The notes below the pieces were generated by a model. That model did not search any database, was not told the DNA's origin, and saw only the letters and a list, made by a program, of their open reading frames with translations. Made by a program: the position numbers and the translations under genes. Shown one piece after another: positions 39,501 through 48,026 of a stretch of 64,000 nt of DNA (position 1 is its first letter; each line of letters begins with the position of its first letter). This stretch comes from Streptosporangium album (GTDB lineage: Bacteria > Actinomycetota > Actinomycetes > Streptosporangiales > Streptosporangiaceae). The stretch spans positions 3,968,001 through 4,032,000 of the forward strand of contig NZ_JACHJU010000001.1 in the NCBI RefSeq assembly GCF_014203795.1. The letters run 5' to 3'.

Positions 39501-40637
39501 TCAGGAGGGTTCGACGATCCAGCTCCCGCGCTTCATGACCCCGCAGACTTCCAGGTCGCCGGTGAGCACCACCAGGTCGGCCTGCTTGCCGACGGAGACG
39601 GAGCCGAGGAGGTCGGCGAGGCCGAGGACCCGGGCGGGGGTGAGCGAGGCGATCTCGGCGGCCTCGGACAGCGACAGTCCGACATCCTGGACGCTGCGCC
39701 GGAAGGCGACGTCCATGGTGAGGGTGCTGCCCGCGATGGAGCCGCCCTCGGCCAGCCGGGCGACGCCGTCGGCGACGTTCACCTCCATCGGGCCGAGCCG
39801 GTAGACGCCGTCGCCCATGCCCGCCGCCGCCATCGCGTCGGTGATCAGCGCGGTCCGGCCGGGGCCCGCGACGTCATAGGCCAGGCGCATCATCGCCGGA
39901 TGCAGGTGCACGCCGTCGTTGATCAGCTCGATCGTGACGCGGTCGTCCTCCAGCAGCGCGGCGATCGGACCGGGGGCGCGGTGATGCAGCGGCGGCATCG
40001 CGTTGTAGAGGTGGGTCGCGACGCTGCCGCCGGCGTCGATGCCCGCGAGTGTCTGCTCGTAGGTGGCGTCGCTGTGCCCGAGGGCGGCGATCACGTTGTT
40101 CGCGACCGCCTCCCTGATGGTGTCCAGCGCACCGGGCAGTTCGGCGGCGATGGTGAGCATCCGCACATGGCCGCGTCCGGCCTTGAGCAGATCGGTGAGC
40201 TCCCGGGGGGAGGGGTCACGCAGCAGCGCCGGGTCGTGCGCTCCGCAGCGGGCCAGGGAGATGTAGGGACCCTCGAAGTGGATCCCGGCCAGCAGGCCGT
40301 TCTCGCACAGGTCGGCCAGGGCGGCGGTCGCCCTGGCCAGATCGTCCGGCGCCGCGGTGACCAGGCTGGCCATGAGCGTGGTGGTGCCGTGCCTGGCGTG
40401 CAGGGCGGCGATCCGGACCGCCTCGTCCGGATCACCCGTGGGGAAGGAGCCCCCCGCCCCGCCGTGGTTGTGGATGTCGACGAACCCCGGTACGACGTAT
40501 CGGCCCGAGAGGTCATGACCCGGGCCGGGGGCGGAGCCCTGGCCCACGTGGGTGATGCGGCCGTCTTCGATGGTGAGCCAGCCTCCGTGGACACCTTCGG
40601 GGGTCACGATGCGGGCGCCGGCGAGTGTGATGCTCAT
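39501..40637 (-). CDS. nagA: N-acetylglucosamine-6-phosphate deacetylase
   Basis: NagA removes the acetyl group from GlcNAc-6-P, feeding amino sugars to GlmS/NagB metabolism. 378 residues from ATG 40637 (GGAGAGGATGG upstream). Metal and substrate motifs: VPGFVDIHNHGGAGG, HFEGPYISLARCGAH, ALGHSDATY, ATHLYNAMPPLHHRAPG and LITDAMAAAG. It is a stand-alone gene here, convergent with the HTH protein. Confidence 0.94.
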   Translation of the reverse strand: MSITLAGARIVTPEGVHGGWLTIEDGRITHVGQGSAPGPGHDLSGRYVVPGFVDIHNHGGAGGSFPTGDPDEAVRIAALHARHGTTTLMASLVTAAPDDLARATAALADLCENGLLAGIHFEGPYISLARCGAHDPALLRDPSPRELTDLLKAGRGHVRMLTIAAELPGALDTIREAVANNVIAALGHSDATYEQTLAGIDAGGSVATHLYNAMPPLHHRAPGPIAALLEDDRVTIELINDGVHLHPAMMRLAYDVAGPGRTALITDAMAAAGMGDGVYRLGPMEVNVADGVARLAEGGSIAGSTLTMDVAFRRSVQDVGLSLSEAAEIASLTPARVLGLADLLGSVSVGKQADLVVLTGDLEVCGVMKRGSWIVEPS

Positions 40638-40900
40638 GCGACCATCCTCTCCGGTTCCCGGAGGGCCGGTCGACGGTGGTGGTGGTGATGTCGTGCGGAC
40701 CTGCATACGGAACTCGTAGCGCAGGGTCGCGATCATGGGGAATCGCCGACGACAGGCGTTTGCGGGGAGCTCTCCCGCTGTTCACGGGAGGTGTGGCACG
40801 AATCTCGTCCCACGGTTCCCTACCGATCAGTAGTGGTGCCTAGGGTAGATGGGTAGATACCCGACGCCATATGACAACCCGTACCCCAGGGGGATGCAGC
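40638..40900. promoter_or_regulatory. nagA-glpD divergent intergenic region
   Basis: Regulatory DNA for two divergent metabolic genes. TAGGGT (40840-40845) is a possible -10 for glpD, followed by direct GGGTAGAT repeats ahead of the start. A CCCTACCGATCAGTAG stretch could be an operator half-site group. No gene seen. Confidence 0.4.
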
Positions 40901-42637
40901 ATGACGGCGCGAATGGGCACGGCACGCCTCGGTCCTGCCGAGCGGGCCGCCGCACTGACGCAGATGGGCGCCCAGGAACTCGACGTGGTGGTGATCGGCG
41001 GCGGCGTCGTCGGTGCCGGAGTCGCGCTGGACGCGGCCACCCGGGGGCTGAGCGTCGGGCTGCTGGAGGCGCGCGACTTCGCCTCCGGCACCTCGTCCAG
41101 ATCATCGAAACTGATCCACGGCGGGCTGCGGTATCTGGAGCAGCTCAACTTCGACCTGGTCAGGGAGGCGCTCAGGGAGCGGGCCCTGCTGTTGCAGCGG
41201 ATCGCCCCGCACCTCGTGCGGCCCGTGCCGTTCCTGCTCCCGCTCACGCACGTCGGGTGGGAACGGCCGTACATCGGGGCGGGTCTGGTGATGTACGACT
41301 CGCTGGGCTTCTCCTTCGGCTCCACCCGTGGCGTGCCCGGGCACCGGCACCTGTCGCGCAGGAGGGCGCTGCGGCTCGCGCCCTCGCTGCGGCGGACGGC
41401 GTTCTCCGGCGCGGTGCAGTACTGGGACGCCCAGGTCGACGACGCCCGTTACGTGATGACCATGCTGCGGACCGCCGCCTCCTACGGGGCGCACGTGGCC
41501 TCGCGGACCCAGGTGGTGGGTTTCCTGCGGGAGGGCGAGCGGGTCACCGGGGTCCGGGTGCGCGACCTGGAGGCCGGGACCGAGATGGACGTGCGGGCCC
41601 GGCAGGTGGTCAACGCCACGGGCGTGTGGACCGACGACATCCAGGAGCTGGTCGGCGGCCGGGGACAGATCCACGTCCGCGCGTCCAAGGGCATCCACCT
41701 GGTCGTCCCGCGCGACCGGATCCACTCCCTGACCGGGATCATCCTGCGCACCGAGAAGTCGGTGCTGTTCGTGATCCCCTGGGGGCGTCACTGGATCATC
41801 GGGACCACCGACACCCGCTGGGACCTGAACCGGGCGCACCCGGCGGCCTCCCGCTCCGACATCGACTACGTCCTCGAGCACGTGAACGAGGTGCTCTCGG
41901 TGCCGCTCACCCGCGACGACGTCGAGGGCGTCTACGCCGGGCTGCGGCCGTTGCTGTCGGGGGAGTCGGAGGAGACGTCCAAGCTCTCCCGCGAGCACAT
42001 CGTGACCCACCCGGTGCCCGGACTGGTCATGGTGGCCGGGGGCAAGTACACGACCTACCGGGTCATGGCGCAGGACGCGGTGAACGCGGTGGCGCACGGA
42101 CTGGACCAGCGGGTCCCGCCGTCGTGCACGGACCGGATCCCGCTGGCCGGCGCCGAGGGCTATCAGGCCCTGTGGAACGCCCGGCAGCGGCTGGCCCACT
42201 CGTCCGGGCTGCACGTGGCGCGGATCGAACACCTGCTGCAGCGCTACGGGTCGATGGTCGACGAGGTTCTCGCGCTGATCGAGAAGGACCCGTCGCTGGC
42301 GCTTCCGCTGAGCGGCGCGGACGACTACCTGCGCGCGGAGATCGTCTACGCGGCCACCCACGAGGGCGCCCGCCACCTGAACGACGTGCTGGCCCGGCGC
42401 ACGCACATCTCGATCGAGACCTTCCACCGGGGGCTGGGCGTGGTGCAGGAGGCGGCCGAGCTGCTCGCCGGGCCGCTGGAGTGGGACGCCGAGCGGATCA
42501 AGCGCGAGGTGGAGTACTACACCAAACGGGTCGAGGCCGAGCGGCTCTCCCAGGAGCAGGACACCGACCAGGAGGCCGACGCGATCCGCCTCGGCGCCCC
42601 CGACGTGGTCCCCGTCGCGACCCCGGAGATCGCCTGA
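40901..42637 (+). CDS. glpD: glycerol-3-phosphate dehydrogenase, FAD-dependent
   Basis: GlpD oxidises sn-glycerol-3-phosphate to DHAP at the membrane and passes electrons to quinone. 578 residues from ATG 40901, chosen because GGGGG lies 8 bases upstream; ATG 40871 is an alternative. The FAD Rossmann motif is VVVIGGGVVGAGVALDAATR, followed by GTSSRSSKLIHGGLRYLE. WIIGTTDTRWD and the C-terminal domain (~400-540) are typical. The end (after ~555) is a poorly conserved tail. Confidence 0.95.
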   Translation: MTARMGTARLGPAERAAALTQMGAQELDVVVIGGGVVGAGVALDAATRGLSVGLLEARDFASGTSSRSSKLIHGGLRYLEQLNFDLVREALRERALLLQRIAPHLVRPVPFLLPLTHVGWERPYIGAGLVMYDSLGFSFGSTRGVPGHRHLSRRRALRLAPSLRRTAFSGAVQYWDAQVDDARYVMTMLRTAASYGAHVASRTQVVGFLREGERVTGVRVRDLEAGTEMDVRARQVVNATGVWTDDIQELVGGRGQIHVRASKGIHLVVPRDRIHSLTGIILRTEKSVLFVIPWGRHWIIGTTDTRWDLNRAHPAASRSDIDYVLEHVNEVLSVPLTRDDVEGVYAGLRPLLSGESEETSKLSREHIVTHPVPGLVMVAGGKYTTYRVMAQDAVNAVAHGLDQRVPPSCTDRIPLAGAEGYQALWNARQRLAHSSGLHVARIEHLLQRYGSMVDEVLALIEKDPSLALPLSGADDYLRAEIVYAATHEGARHLNDVLARRTHISIETFHRGLGVVQEAAELLAGPLEWDAERIKREVEYYTKRVEAERLSQEQDTDQEADAIRLGAPDVVPVATPEIA

Positions 42638-42663
42638 GCGGTGCAGGCCCGGCAGACACGGGT

Positions 42664-42696
42664 GTACGGCTCCCGCCGCGAGGGCGGGAGCCGTAC
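42664..42696. terminator. bidirectional hairpin between glpD and the M36 peptidase gene
   Basis: A perfect 14-bp stem (42664-42677 with 42683-42696) and a 5-nt loop between convergent genes. No T run on either side. Confidence 0.65.
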
Positions 42697-42711
42697 CCGG
42701 CCTGGTGTGAG

Positions 42712-45618
42712 CTAGTGCGAGAACGCCTGGAACTCGGCGGCGCGGAGCTGCTCCCCGGCCGGGCTGGCGGTGGCGCAGTCGGTCGCGGAGTTGGGGTCGT
42801 TGTCCTGTTCACCGGCGTAGAGCGGGTTACCGGTGCACTGGGTGGAAACGGCCCGCAGGGCCAGGTGGGTCGCCTTGGTGGTCGGGATCTTGAAGGACTT
42901 GATCAGCAGGTCGGCGCCGCGCGGGCGCGGCAGGCTGGTCTGGAACGCCTTGTCGGAGCTGGTGTAGACGACGGAGTACGACGCCGGGGATGAGCAGTCC
43001 TTCTTCGTGGCGTCGCAGGCCAGGACCTCGAAGGCGCGCAGGGCGCTGAAGCGGTTCTGGCCACCGGGGTCGGCCGGGTCGTTGACGTTGGGCCGGAGCA
43101 TGGCGCTGACCTGGACCCTGCGGACCGGGACGGGGGCGGTCCCGGCGAGGTCGACGGTGACCGCCTTGCCGGTGACCGGACCGGTGAGCGAGGCCCAGTT
43201 CGTGGCCTCGGTCTCGTCGATCAGCTTGGCGTGGTTGACCCCGTCGCCCGCAGCCGTCGCGCCCAGCGCCGCGGAGGCGTGGTTCCGCGACAGGGGCAGC
43301 GGCAGCGGCAGCTTCACGCCGGGCAGTACCGCGAACTTCACCCGGGTGTGCCCGAACCCGTTGCCGGCGACCACGAAGTCGTACAGGCCCGGGGCCATCT
43401 CGACGGTGTCGTCCAGCTCGGTCGCCGGGTCGGTGTCGGCCACCGGCACCACGCGGCCCTCGTAGTCGCCGACGTAGAGCCTGAGCGCCGCGTCCTTGGC
43501 GTCGAGCAGCGGCTTGAGCTGCAGGCTGCCGTTCCTGCCGGCCGGGTCGACGAAGCTCGGAGTCGGGTCCGGGTCGTTCGGGCCCTTGCTCGCCGCGCCC
43601 TCGCCGAGGCCGTGCTGGGCGAACGCCCGCCACATGATGTCCTGGTTCTTACCGCCGAACCGGATGGTGTCGGCCGCGAGCAGCGCGTCGCGGTGGTCGA
43701 CGTAACTGACCGCTCCGGAGGACATCAGCAGCAGCGCGTCGAAGGAGACCTGCGCCCAGCGGCGGTTGCCGGGGCACTGGTCGAGCGGGGTCGTCCCCTC
43801 GGCGCACGCCTTCTGCCTGGCCGGGGTGCCCTGGCCGTACCGCTGGAGGAAGGCCTTGCGCACGTCGTACTGGGTGGCCGACCAGATCTCTCCGTCCGCG
43901 TGCACCTGCTGGCCGACGATGTCGTAGGCGATGTCGCTGTAGTTCAGCGGAGAGCGGGACATGTCGTAGTTGCGGATGCCCGCCTTCTTGTCACCGGTGA
44001 CGTAGCCGCCGGTCACGTACGGCGTCTCGCCCGAGGGGCGGAAGCCGTTCTCGAAGAGGTACTCCATGGCGAACAGGTCGGAGGTGCTCTCGTTCATGGC
44101 CCCGGCCTGGGAGCCGCTCCATCCGGCGTTCGGACCGGCGATCATCCGGCCGGAGATCGCGTGGGTGTACTCGTGCCCGATCACCGACATGTCGTAGTCG
44201 CCGTCCGCGCACGGCGAGTAGAAGGCGCCCGCGAGTGGCTGCCAGAGGTACATGTTGGTGATCGGCGCGACCCCGTCGGGGCCGGTGATCTGGTTGGCGT
44301 TGTTGCGTACGCTGAGCACCCGGGCGCCCGCCTGGGCGTTGCCCTGCTCGGGGTCGGCGCCGAGGCCGCCGCGAGAGCCGTTGTCCTTCTGCATGTTCCA
44401 CGCGGACTCGGTGAAGCCGAGATGGTAGGACCAGTCGTGCATCCGGTTGTGCATGGCGTGCAGGTTCGCCATCGCGGCTTCGAGGTCGGCCTCACCCGGC
44501 TGGTCGAAGGCGGCCGGGTCGCACTTGGCCGTGTGCCACCGGTTGGTCCACGGGTAGGTGTAGTTCCGGCTCGGCGTGGCCACGTTGCCCCGGGTGCCGA
44601 CGGTGAACGCGTCGCCGCTGGCGCGGTTCTCGGTGGTCCGGGTGGCGTTGCTGACGCTGGTGCCGGTCGGCGTGCCCGTCGAGTGGTCGATGTCCCAGGC
44701 CTTGCCCGTCGCCGGGTCGCCGCCGATGACCTGCTCGCAGCCGGGCCCGCCGGTGAAGCACCAGGTCACGCGGGCGTCGGTCGAGGAGTAGTCGTCGGGT
44801 GGGTTGGCCGGGAAGACGTCCCAGCGCGGGTTGTCCGGTTCGAAGTGGTGATCCACCAGGTTCTCGCGGGTCAGGATCTCGCCGCTGACCGCGTCGACGT
44901 GGGTGGTGTACCCGGCGGCCTCGCCCTCCGCACCGCCGACCAGGACGACCTGGAAGGCGTTGTGCGTCCCGTCGGGCGCGGGCACCGCCACCGGGGTGAC
45001 CTTCTTCGTGCTCGCCGTGGCCAGGTCGATCCCGCCGTCCCCGGCCGCGATCTCCAGCGCCTGCTGCCCGGTGATCGCGGCGGCCGGAGGCGCCGCGGTG
45101 GAGCGTGACAGCGTCGAGGTGACGTGGACGACCTTGCCGCCCGTCACGCCGATCGCCACCTGCCCGTCCACGCCGGCCGGAAGGTCGCCGAACCTCTGCC
45201 TGAGCAGTACGGCGTGGCCGTTCCCGATGGGGTTGACCGCGACCTTCTCCAGTGCGTCCACGGCCTCACCGGAGAGGCCGAAGAGGTTCTCGTTGGCCTT
45301 GAGGTAGGCCCGTGCGGCCTGCTCGGGGTCGGCGCCCAGGCCTTCGGCGAGCGGTGCGGAGCCGGTGACGACGGCCGGCGTGCCGAGGGTGTTCCACCGG
45401 ATCGTCGCCGCGTTCGCGGTCCTGGCGAACGAGGCCGGGGGCGCGACGCTGCCGCGACGGTTGTCCAGATCGGGCTTGCCGTGTTCCTCGGCCTGGAAGT
45501 CATGGACGGTGGGGGCTTGCACGCCGGGTTCGCTTTCGGCGACTCCCGGGAGGGGAAGGGCGAGCGCCGCGGTAGCGGCTGCGATGACGGTGATGCGTAA
45601 CCAGGGTCTGGTCGACAC
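42712..45618 (-). CDS. secreted M36 (fungalysin-type) metallopeptidase
   Basis: 968 residues from GTG 45618 (GGAGGA just upstream). Signal peptide ~1-28 (LRITVIAAATAALALPLPGV), a propeptide with an FTP-type region (~85-200), then the catalytic domain with IGHEYTHAISGRM (HExxH) and the downstream glutamate in NESTSDLFAMEYLF. A C-terminal beta-rich part (~770-968) resembles a discoidin-like binding domain (AKLIDETEATNWASLTGPVT). Four cysteines near the catalytic and C-terminal parts may form disulfides. An extracellular protease, probably nutritional or developmental. Confidence 0.93.
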   Translation of the reverse strand: MSTRPWLRITVIAAATAALALPLPGVAESEPGVQAPTVHDFQAEEHGKPDLDNRRGSVAPPASFARTANAATIRWNTLGTPAVVTGSAPLAEGLGADPEQAARAYLKANENLFGLSGEAVDALEKVAVNPIGNGHAVLLRQRFGDLPAGVDGQVAIGVTGGKVVHVTSTLSRSTAAPPAAAITGQQALEIAAGDGGIDLATASTKKVTPVAVPAPDGTHNAFQVVLVGGAEGEAAGYTTHVDAVSGEILTRENLVDHHFEPDNPRWDVFPANPPDDYSSTDARVTWCFTGGPGCEQVIGGDPATGKAWDIDHSTGTPTGTSVSNATRTTENRASGDAFTVGTRGNVATPSRNYTYPWTNRWHTAKCDPAAFDQPGEADLEAAMANLHAMHNRMHDWSYHLGFTESAWNMQKDNGSRGGLGADPEQGNAQAGARVLSVRNNANQITGPDGVAPITNMYLWQPLAGAFYSPCADGDYDMSVIGHEYTHAISGRMIAGPNAGWSGSQAGAMNESTSDLFAMEYLFENGFRPSGETPYVTGGYVTGDKKAGIRNYDMSRSPLNYSDIAYDIVGQQVHADGEIWSATQYDVRKAFLQRYGQGTPARQKACAEGTTPLDQCPGNRRWAQVSFDALLLMSSGAVSYVDHRDALLAADTIRFGGKNQDIMWRAFAQHGLGEGAASKGPNDPDPTPSFVDPAGRNGSLQLKPLLDAKDAALRLYVGDYEGRVVPVADTDPATELDDTVEMAPGLYDFVVAGNGFGHTRVKFAVLPGVKLPLPLPLSRNHASAALGATAAGDGVNHAKLIDETEATNWASLTGPVTGKAVTVDLAGTAPVPVRRVQVSAMLRPNVNDPADPGGQNRFSALRAFEVLACDATKKDCSSPASYSVVYTSSDKAFQTSLPRPRGADLLIKSFKIPTTKATHLALRAVSTQCTGNPLYAGEQDNDPNSATDCATASPAGEQLRAAEFQAFSH

Positions 45619-45793
45619 CAATCCTCCTGCGCAGAGACGGCCGTCGTTGGCCATGCCACACGTGGATCACGTGCGTTCCGCAAGAGCTAACACTGGCTTA
45701 AGTACTCTGACAAGATCTTGTAAAGGGCCATATGTCGGTGTAATAGGGGCGCCCCCGGCGGTGCAGCCGGGGGCGCAGGCCGTACTCGACGGT

Positions 45794-47923
45794 CTAAGCG
45801 AAGGGGATCCAGGCCTGGTCGGCGAGGCCGTTCATGTCGCTGACCTTGAGACCCAGGTCGGAGACCGTCCAAAGGCTGTCGCCGATGACGACCGAGCGGC
45901 GGATGCCCGGGTCGTAGGCGATGAGACGGCTGTTGCCCTGGACCTTGGGCGCGGGGTGGGTGACGGTGCCGGTCCGGGTCACGGCGGACCCGCCGATGGT
46001 GAGGACGAGGGCGGCGGCGCCTCCCTGCTCGTCACCGCCCCAGCTGGTCAGCGGCAGCACCGCCATGCCCGTCTTGGCCCAGTAGAGGAAGGCGTGCGGG
46101 TCCCACTCGGCCTCGGTGCCGGAGTCCTTCTGGAACATCTGCGACAGGCGGCGCGGATTGGCCGGGTCGCTGACGTCGAACAGCGAGACCTGCGTGCCGA
46201 GCGTGCGACCCTTCTCACTCGCCTCCTGACCGACGCCGATCAGCCGCCCGTCGCCCGCCGGATGCAGGTAGGCGGAGTAACCGGTGATCTTCAGCTCGCC
46301 CGTCTTCCTGGGGTCCGCCGGATCGCGCAGGTCGAGGATGTAGAGCGGGTCCACCTGCTTGAACGTCACCACGTAGCCGACCGGGCCGATGAACCGGACC
46401 GAGTAGATCCGTTCGCCGTCGCCCAGGCCGCCGACCTCGCCCACCTTGTTCAGGGTGTCGGTCTTGAGTACGTAGACGGCGCTGGAGCTGGTCTGCCCGG
46501 CGGTCGAGGTGGTGGCGACCCGCAGGTGCCCCTCGTGTTCGGACAGGGAGTACTGGTTGAGCAGCCGTCCGGGCACCCTGCCCGAGGCGACGTAGCGCGG
46601 CGCGCCCGGTGCGGTGATGTCGAACCGGTGGATCTCGGTCTCCTCGGGCGGCTCGACAGATGTCGCCGTGGTGTCGGGAGCCGGCTCGGTGGTCGCGGTG
46701 GGGGTCACCGGGGGCTCTGCCGGGGTCGGTTCGACCTCCGGGGCCTGTGCGGTGGAGGACGGGGTGTCCTCGATGTCCGGGGGTTGCGCGGTGGAGTACG
46801 GGGTGTCCGTGATCTTCGGGGGCTGAGCCGTGGACGACGGCGTGTCCTCGACCGCCGGCGGTTCGATCGGCCGGGGCCACCACCAGCGCGGGTTGCTGGT
46901 GACGTACAGGCTGGAGCCGGTGCCGTAGACGGTGTCGCCGTCGGCCGCCACACTGATCGGCGAGGTCTCGGTGAGCCCGCGCGACAGGTCGAAACTGTGC
47001 ACGGTCAGCATCGACGTGCCGCTGTACTCCGCGGGGTGGCTGACCTGGTCACAGGTGACCTTGCCGGTCGAGGTGGCGCCCTTGTCGTCCGTCGTCTCGA
47101 ACGTCGGCAGCCACGCCTCGATCGGCGCCTTGGCGATGGTCTCCGCATTGCGGCGGGTCCGCTCGTTCTCCGAGACGTCGGGGCCGGGATCGGGGAAGTC
47201 GATCTTGGGCTGGCTGCGGACCACCACCCGGACCGTCGAGCCGACCATCCTGGCGTCCACGTGGGAGCCGTCCGGAGTGAGCGAGCCGATCACCTTCGGC
47301 TTCCCGGACAGGTCGACGAGAACGTAGCGCGGACCCGGGCTCGCCGCCCGCTTGGCCATCGCGCCGAACGGGATGATCCCGCCGCCGGAGAACAGCACCA
47401 GTGCCCGGTCCCCGCTGACCAGCAGGTCGGCCGGGGCCCACGCCTGTTCGGGGTTGACCAGCTTGAGCGTGCCGGTGACCTTCCTGGTGGCGGTGTCCAC
47501 CACCCGCAGCACGCCGCGGTTGACGGTGATCACCCGGTTGCCGTCGGTCTTCACCAGGTCCGGCTCGTCGACCCCGGCCTCGTGCGTGTTCGTGGTCGAG
47601 TGCTCGGGTGCCGCGACCTTGGACCGGGCCGTGGCGACATCCGAGCGCGCCTCCATGTACATGATCTGCGGGCCCCCCAGGCCCCACGGCCCGACCTTCT
47701 CGGCCGCCGCCGCCCGCAACCCGGCCAGCATGTCGTCGCAGCCGTTGTAGGAAACCAGCTTGATGTTTCCCAGGTCGACCGGGGCCGTACGGCTCGCGCC
47801 GGTCTCTGTCCCCACCTGTTCGCACCCCGTGGCAAGCAGGGCGGCGGCAAGGGTGACGGCGCCGGCCGTACGAATCGATGTCCTCATGCCCCCTACGACG
47901 GATCGGCACCGCGCCGGGTTCAT
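45794..47923 (-). CDS. beta-propeller domain lipoprotein
   Basis: 709 residues from ATG 47923 (AAGGAG five bases upstream; ATG 47887 is an alternative). The signal peptide ends in a lipobox LLATGC (Cys34). The mature protein matches the secreted beta-propeller family (PF09826-like): LVSYNGCDDMLAGLRAAAAE, MYMEARSDVATARSKVAAPE, STTNTHEAGVDEPDLVKTDG. A Pro/Thr-rich linker with three 13-residue repeats sits in the middle. Role unknown; surface display is likely. An IS right-end-like hairpin lies just upstream of its ribosome binding site. Confidence 0.87.
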   Translation of the reverse strand: MNPARCRSVVGGMRTSIRTAGAVTLAAALLATGCEQVGTETGASRTAPVDLGNIKLVSYNGCDDMLAGLRAAAAEKVGPWGLGGPQIMYMEARSDVATARSKVAAPEHSTTNTHEAGVDEPDLVKTDGNRVITVNRGVLRVVDTATRKVTGTLKLVNPEQAWAPADLLVSGDRALVLFSGGGIIPFGAMAKRAASPGPRYVLVDLSGKPKVIGSLTPDGSHVDARMVGSTVRVVVRSQPKIDFPDPGPDVSENERTRRNAETIAKAPIEAWLPTFETTDDKGATSTGKVTCDQVSHPAEYSGTSMLTVHSFDLSRGLTETSPISVAADGDTVYGTGSSLYVTSNPRWWWPRPIEPPAVEDTPSSTAQPPKITDTPYSTAQPPDIEDTPSSTAQAPEVEPTPAEPPVTPTATTEPAPDTTATSVEPPEETEIHRFDITAPGAPRYVASGRVPGRLLNQYSLSEHEGHLRVATTSTAGQTSSSAVYVLKTDTLNKVGEVGGLGDGERIYSVRFIGPVGYVVTFKQVDPLYILDLRDPADPRKTGELKITGYSAYLHPAGDGRLIGVGQEASEKGRTLGTQVSLFDVSDPANPRRLSQMFQKDSGTEAEWDPHAFLYWAKTGMAVLPLTSWGGDEQGGAAALVLTIGGSAVTRTGTVTHPAPKVQGNSRLIAYDPGIRRSVVIGDSLWTVSDLGLKVSDMNGLADQAWIPFA
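46733..46849 (-). repeat. three 39-bp in-frame repeats in the beta-propeller lipoprotein gene
   Basis: Three tandem units of 13 codons (EDTPSSTAQPPKI, TDTPYSTAQPPDI, EDTPSSTAQAPEV) form a flexible linker. In-frame repeats of this kind can change copy number by slippage. Confidence 0.85.
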
Positions 47924-47936
47924 CGAATCTCCTTGA

Positions 47937-47975
47937 GCGTGGAGACTCCGGGCTCGGCCGTGGGGAGGAAGTCAA
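47937..47975 (+). mobile_element. orphan IS605/IS1341-type right-end hairpin
   Basis: The last 19 bases (47957-47975, GCCGTGGGGAGGAAGTCAA) are identical to the last 19 bases of the right end of the tnpB element at 60680-60698, and the preceding part folds into a similar CTCC-GGC/GCC-GGGGAG hairpin. No tnpB is near. It lies between the divergent starts of the lipoprotein gene and gabD2. It may be a fossil insertion end or a solo guide-RNA-scaffold-like element. Confidence 0.65.
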
Positions 47976-48014
47976 GCCATTACCGACCGGTAGCCACAGA
48001 CGGCCACCCCAGAA

Positions 48015-48020
48015 TATTCT
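48015..48020 (+). promoter_or_regulatory. -10 hexamer TATTCT for gabD2, leaderless-type
   Basis: TATTCT lies 6 nt before the gabD2 ATG. A near-palindrome TACCGACCGGTA (47981-47992), which could be a repressor site, lies just upstream of the expected -35 position. Confidence 0.6.
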
Positions 48021-48026
48021 TCGAGC

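Noticed and set aside
40840..40900. GGGTAGAT repeats before glpD as an operator
   Set aside because: Only two short direct copies; too weak to call a regulator site.
46733..46849. The tandem 39-bp units considered as a CRISPR array
   Set aside because: No unique spacers; the units are contiguous, in frame and encode a Pro/Thr linker.
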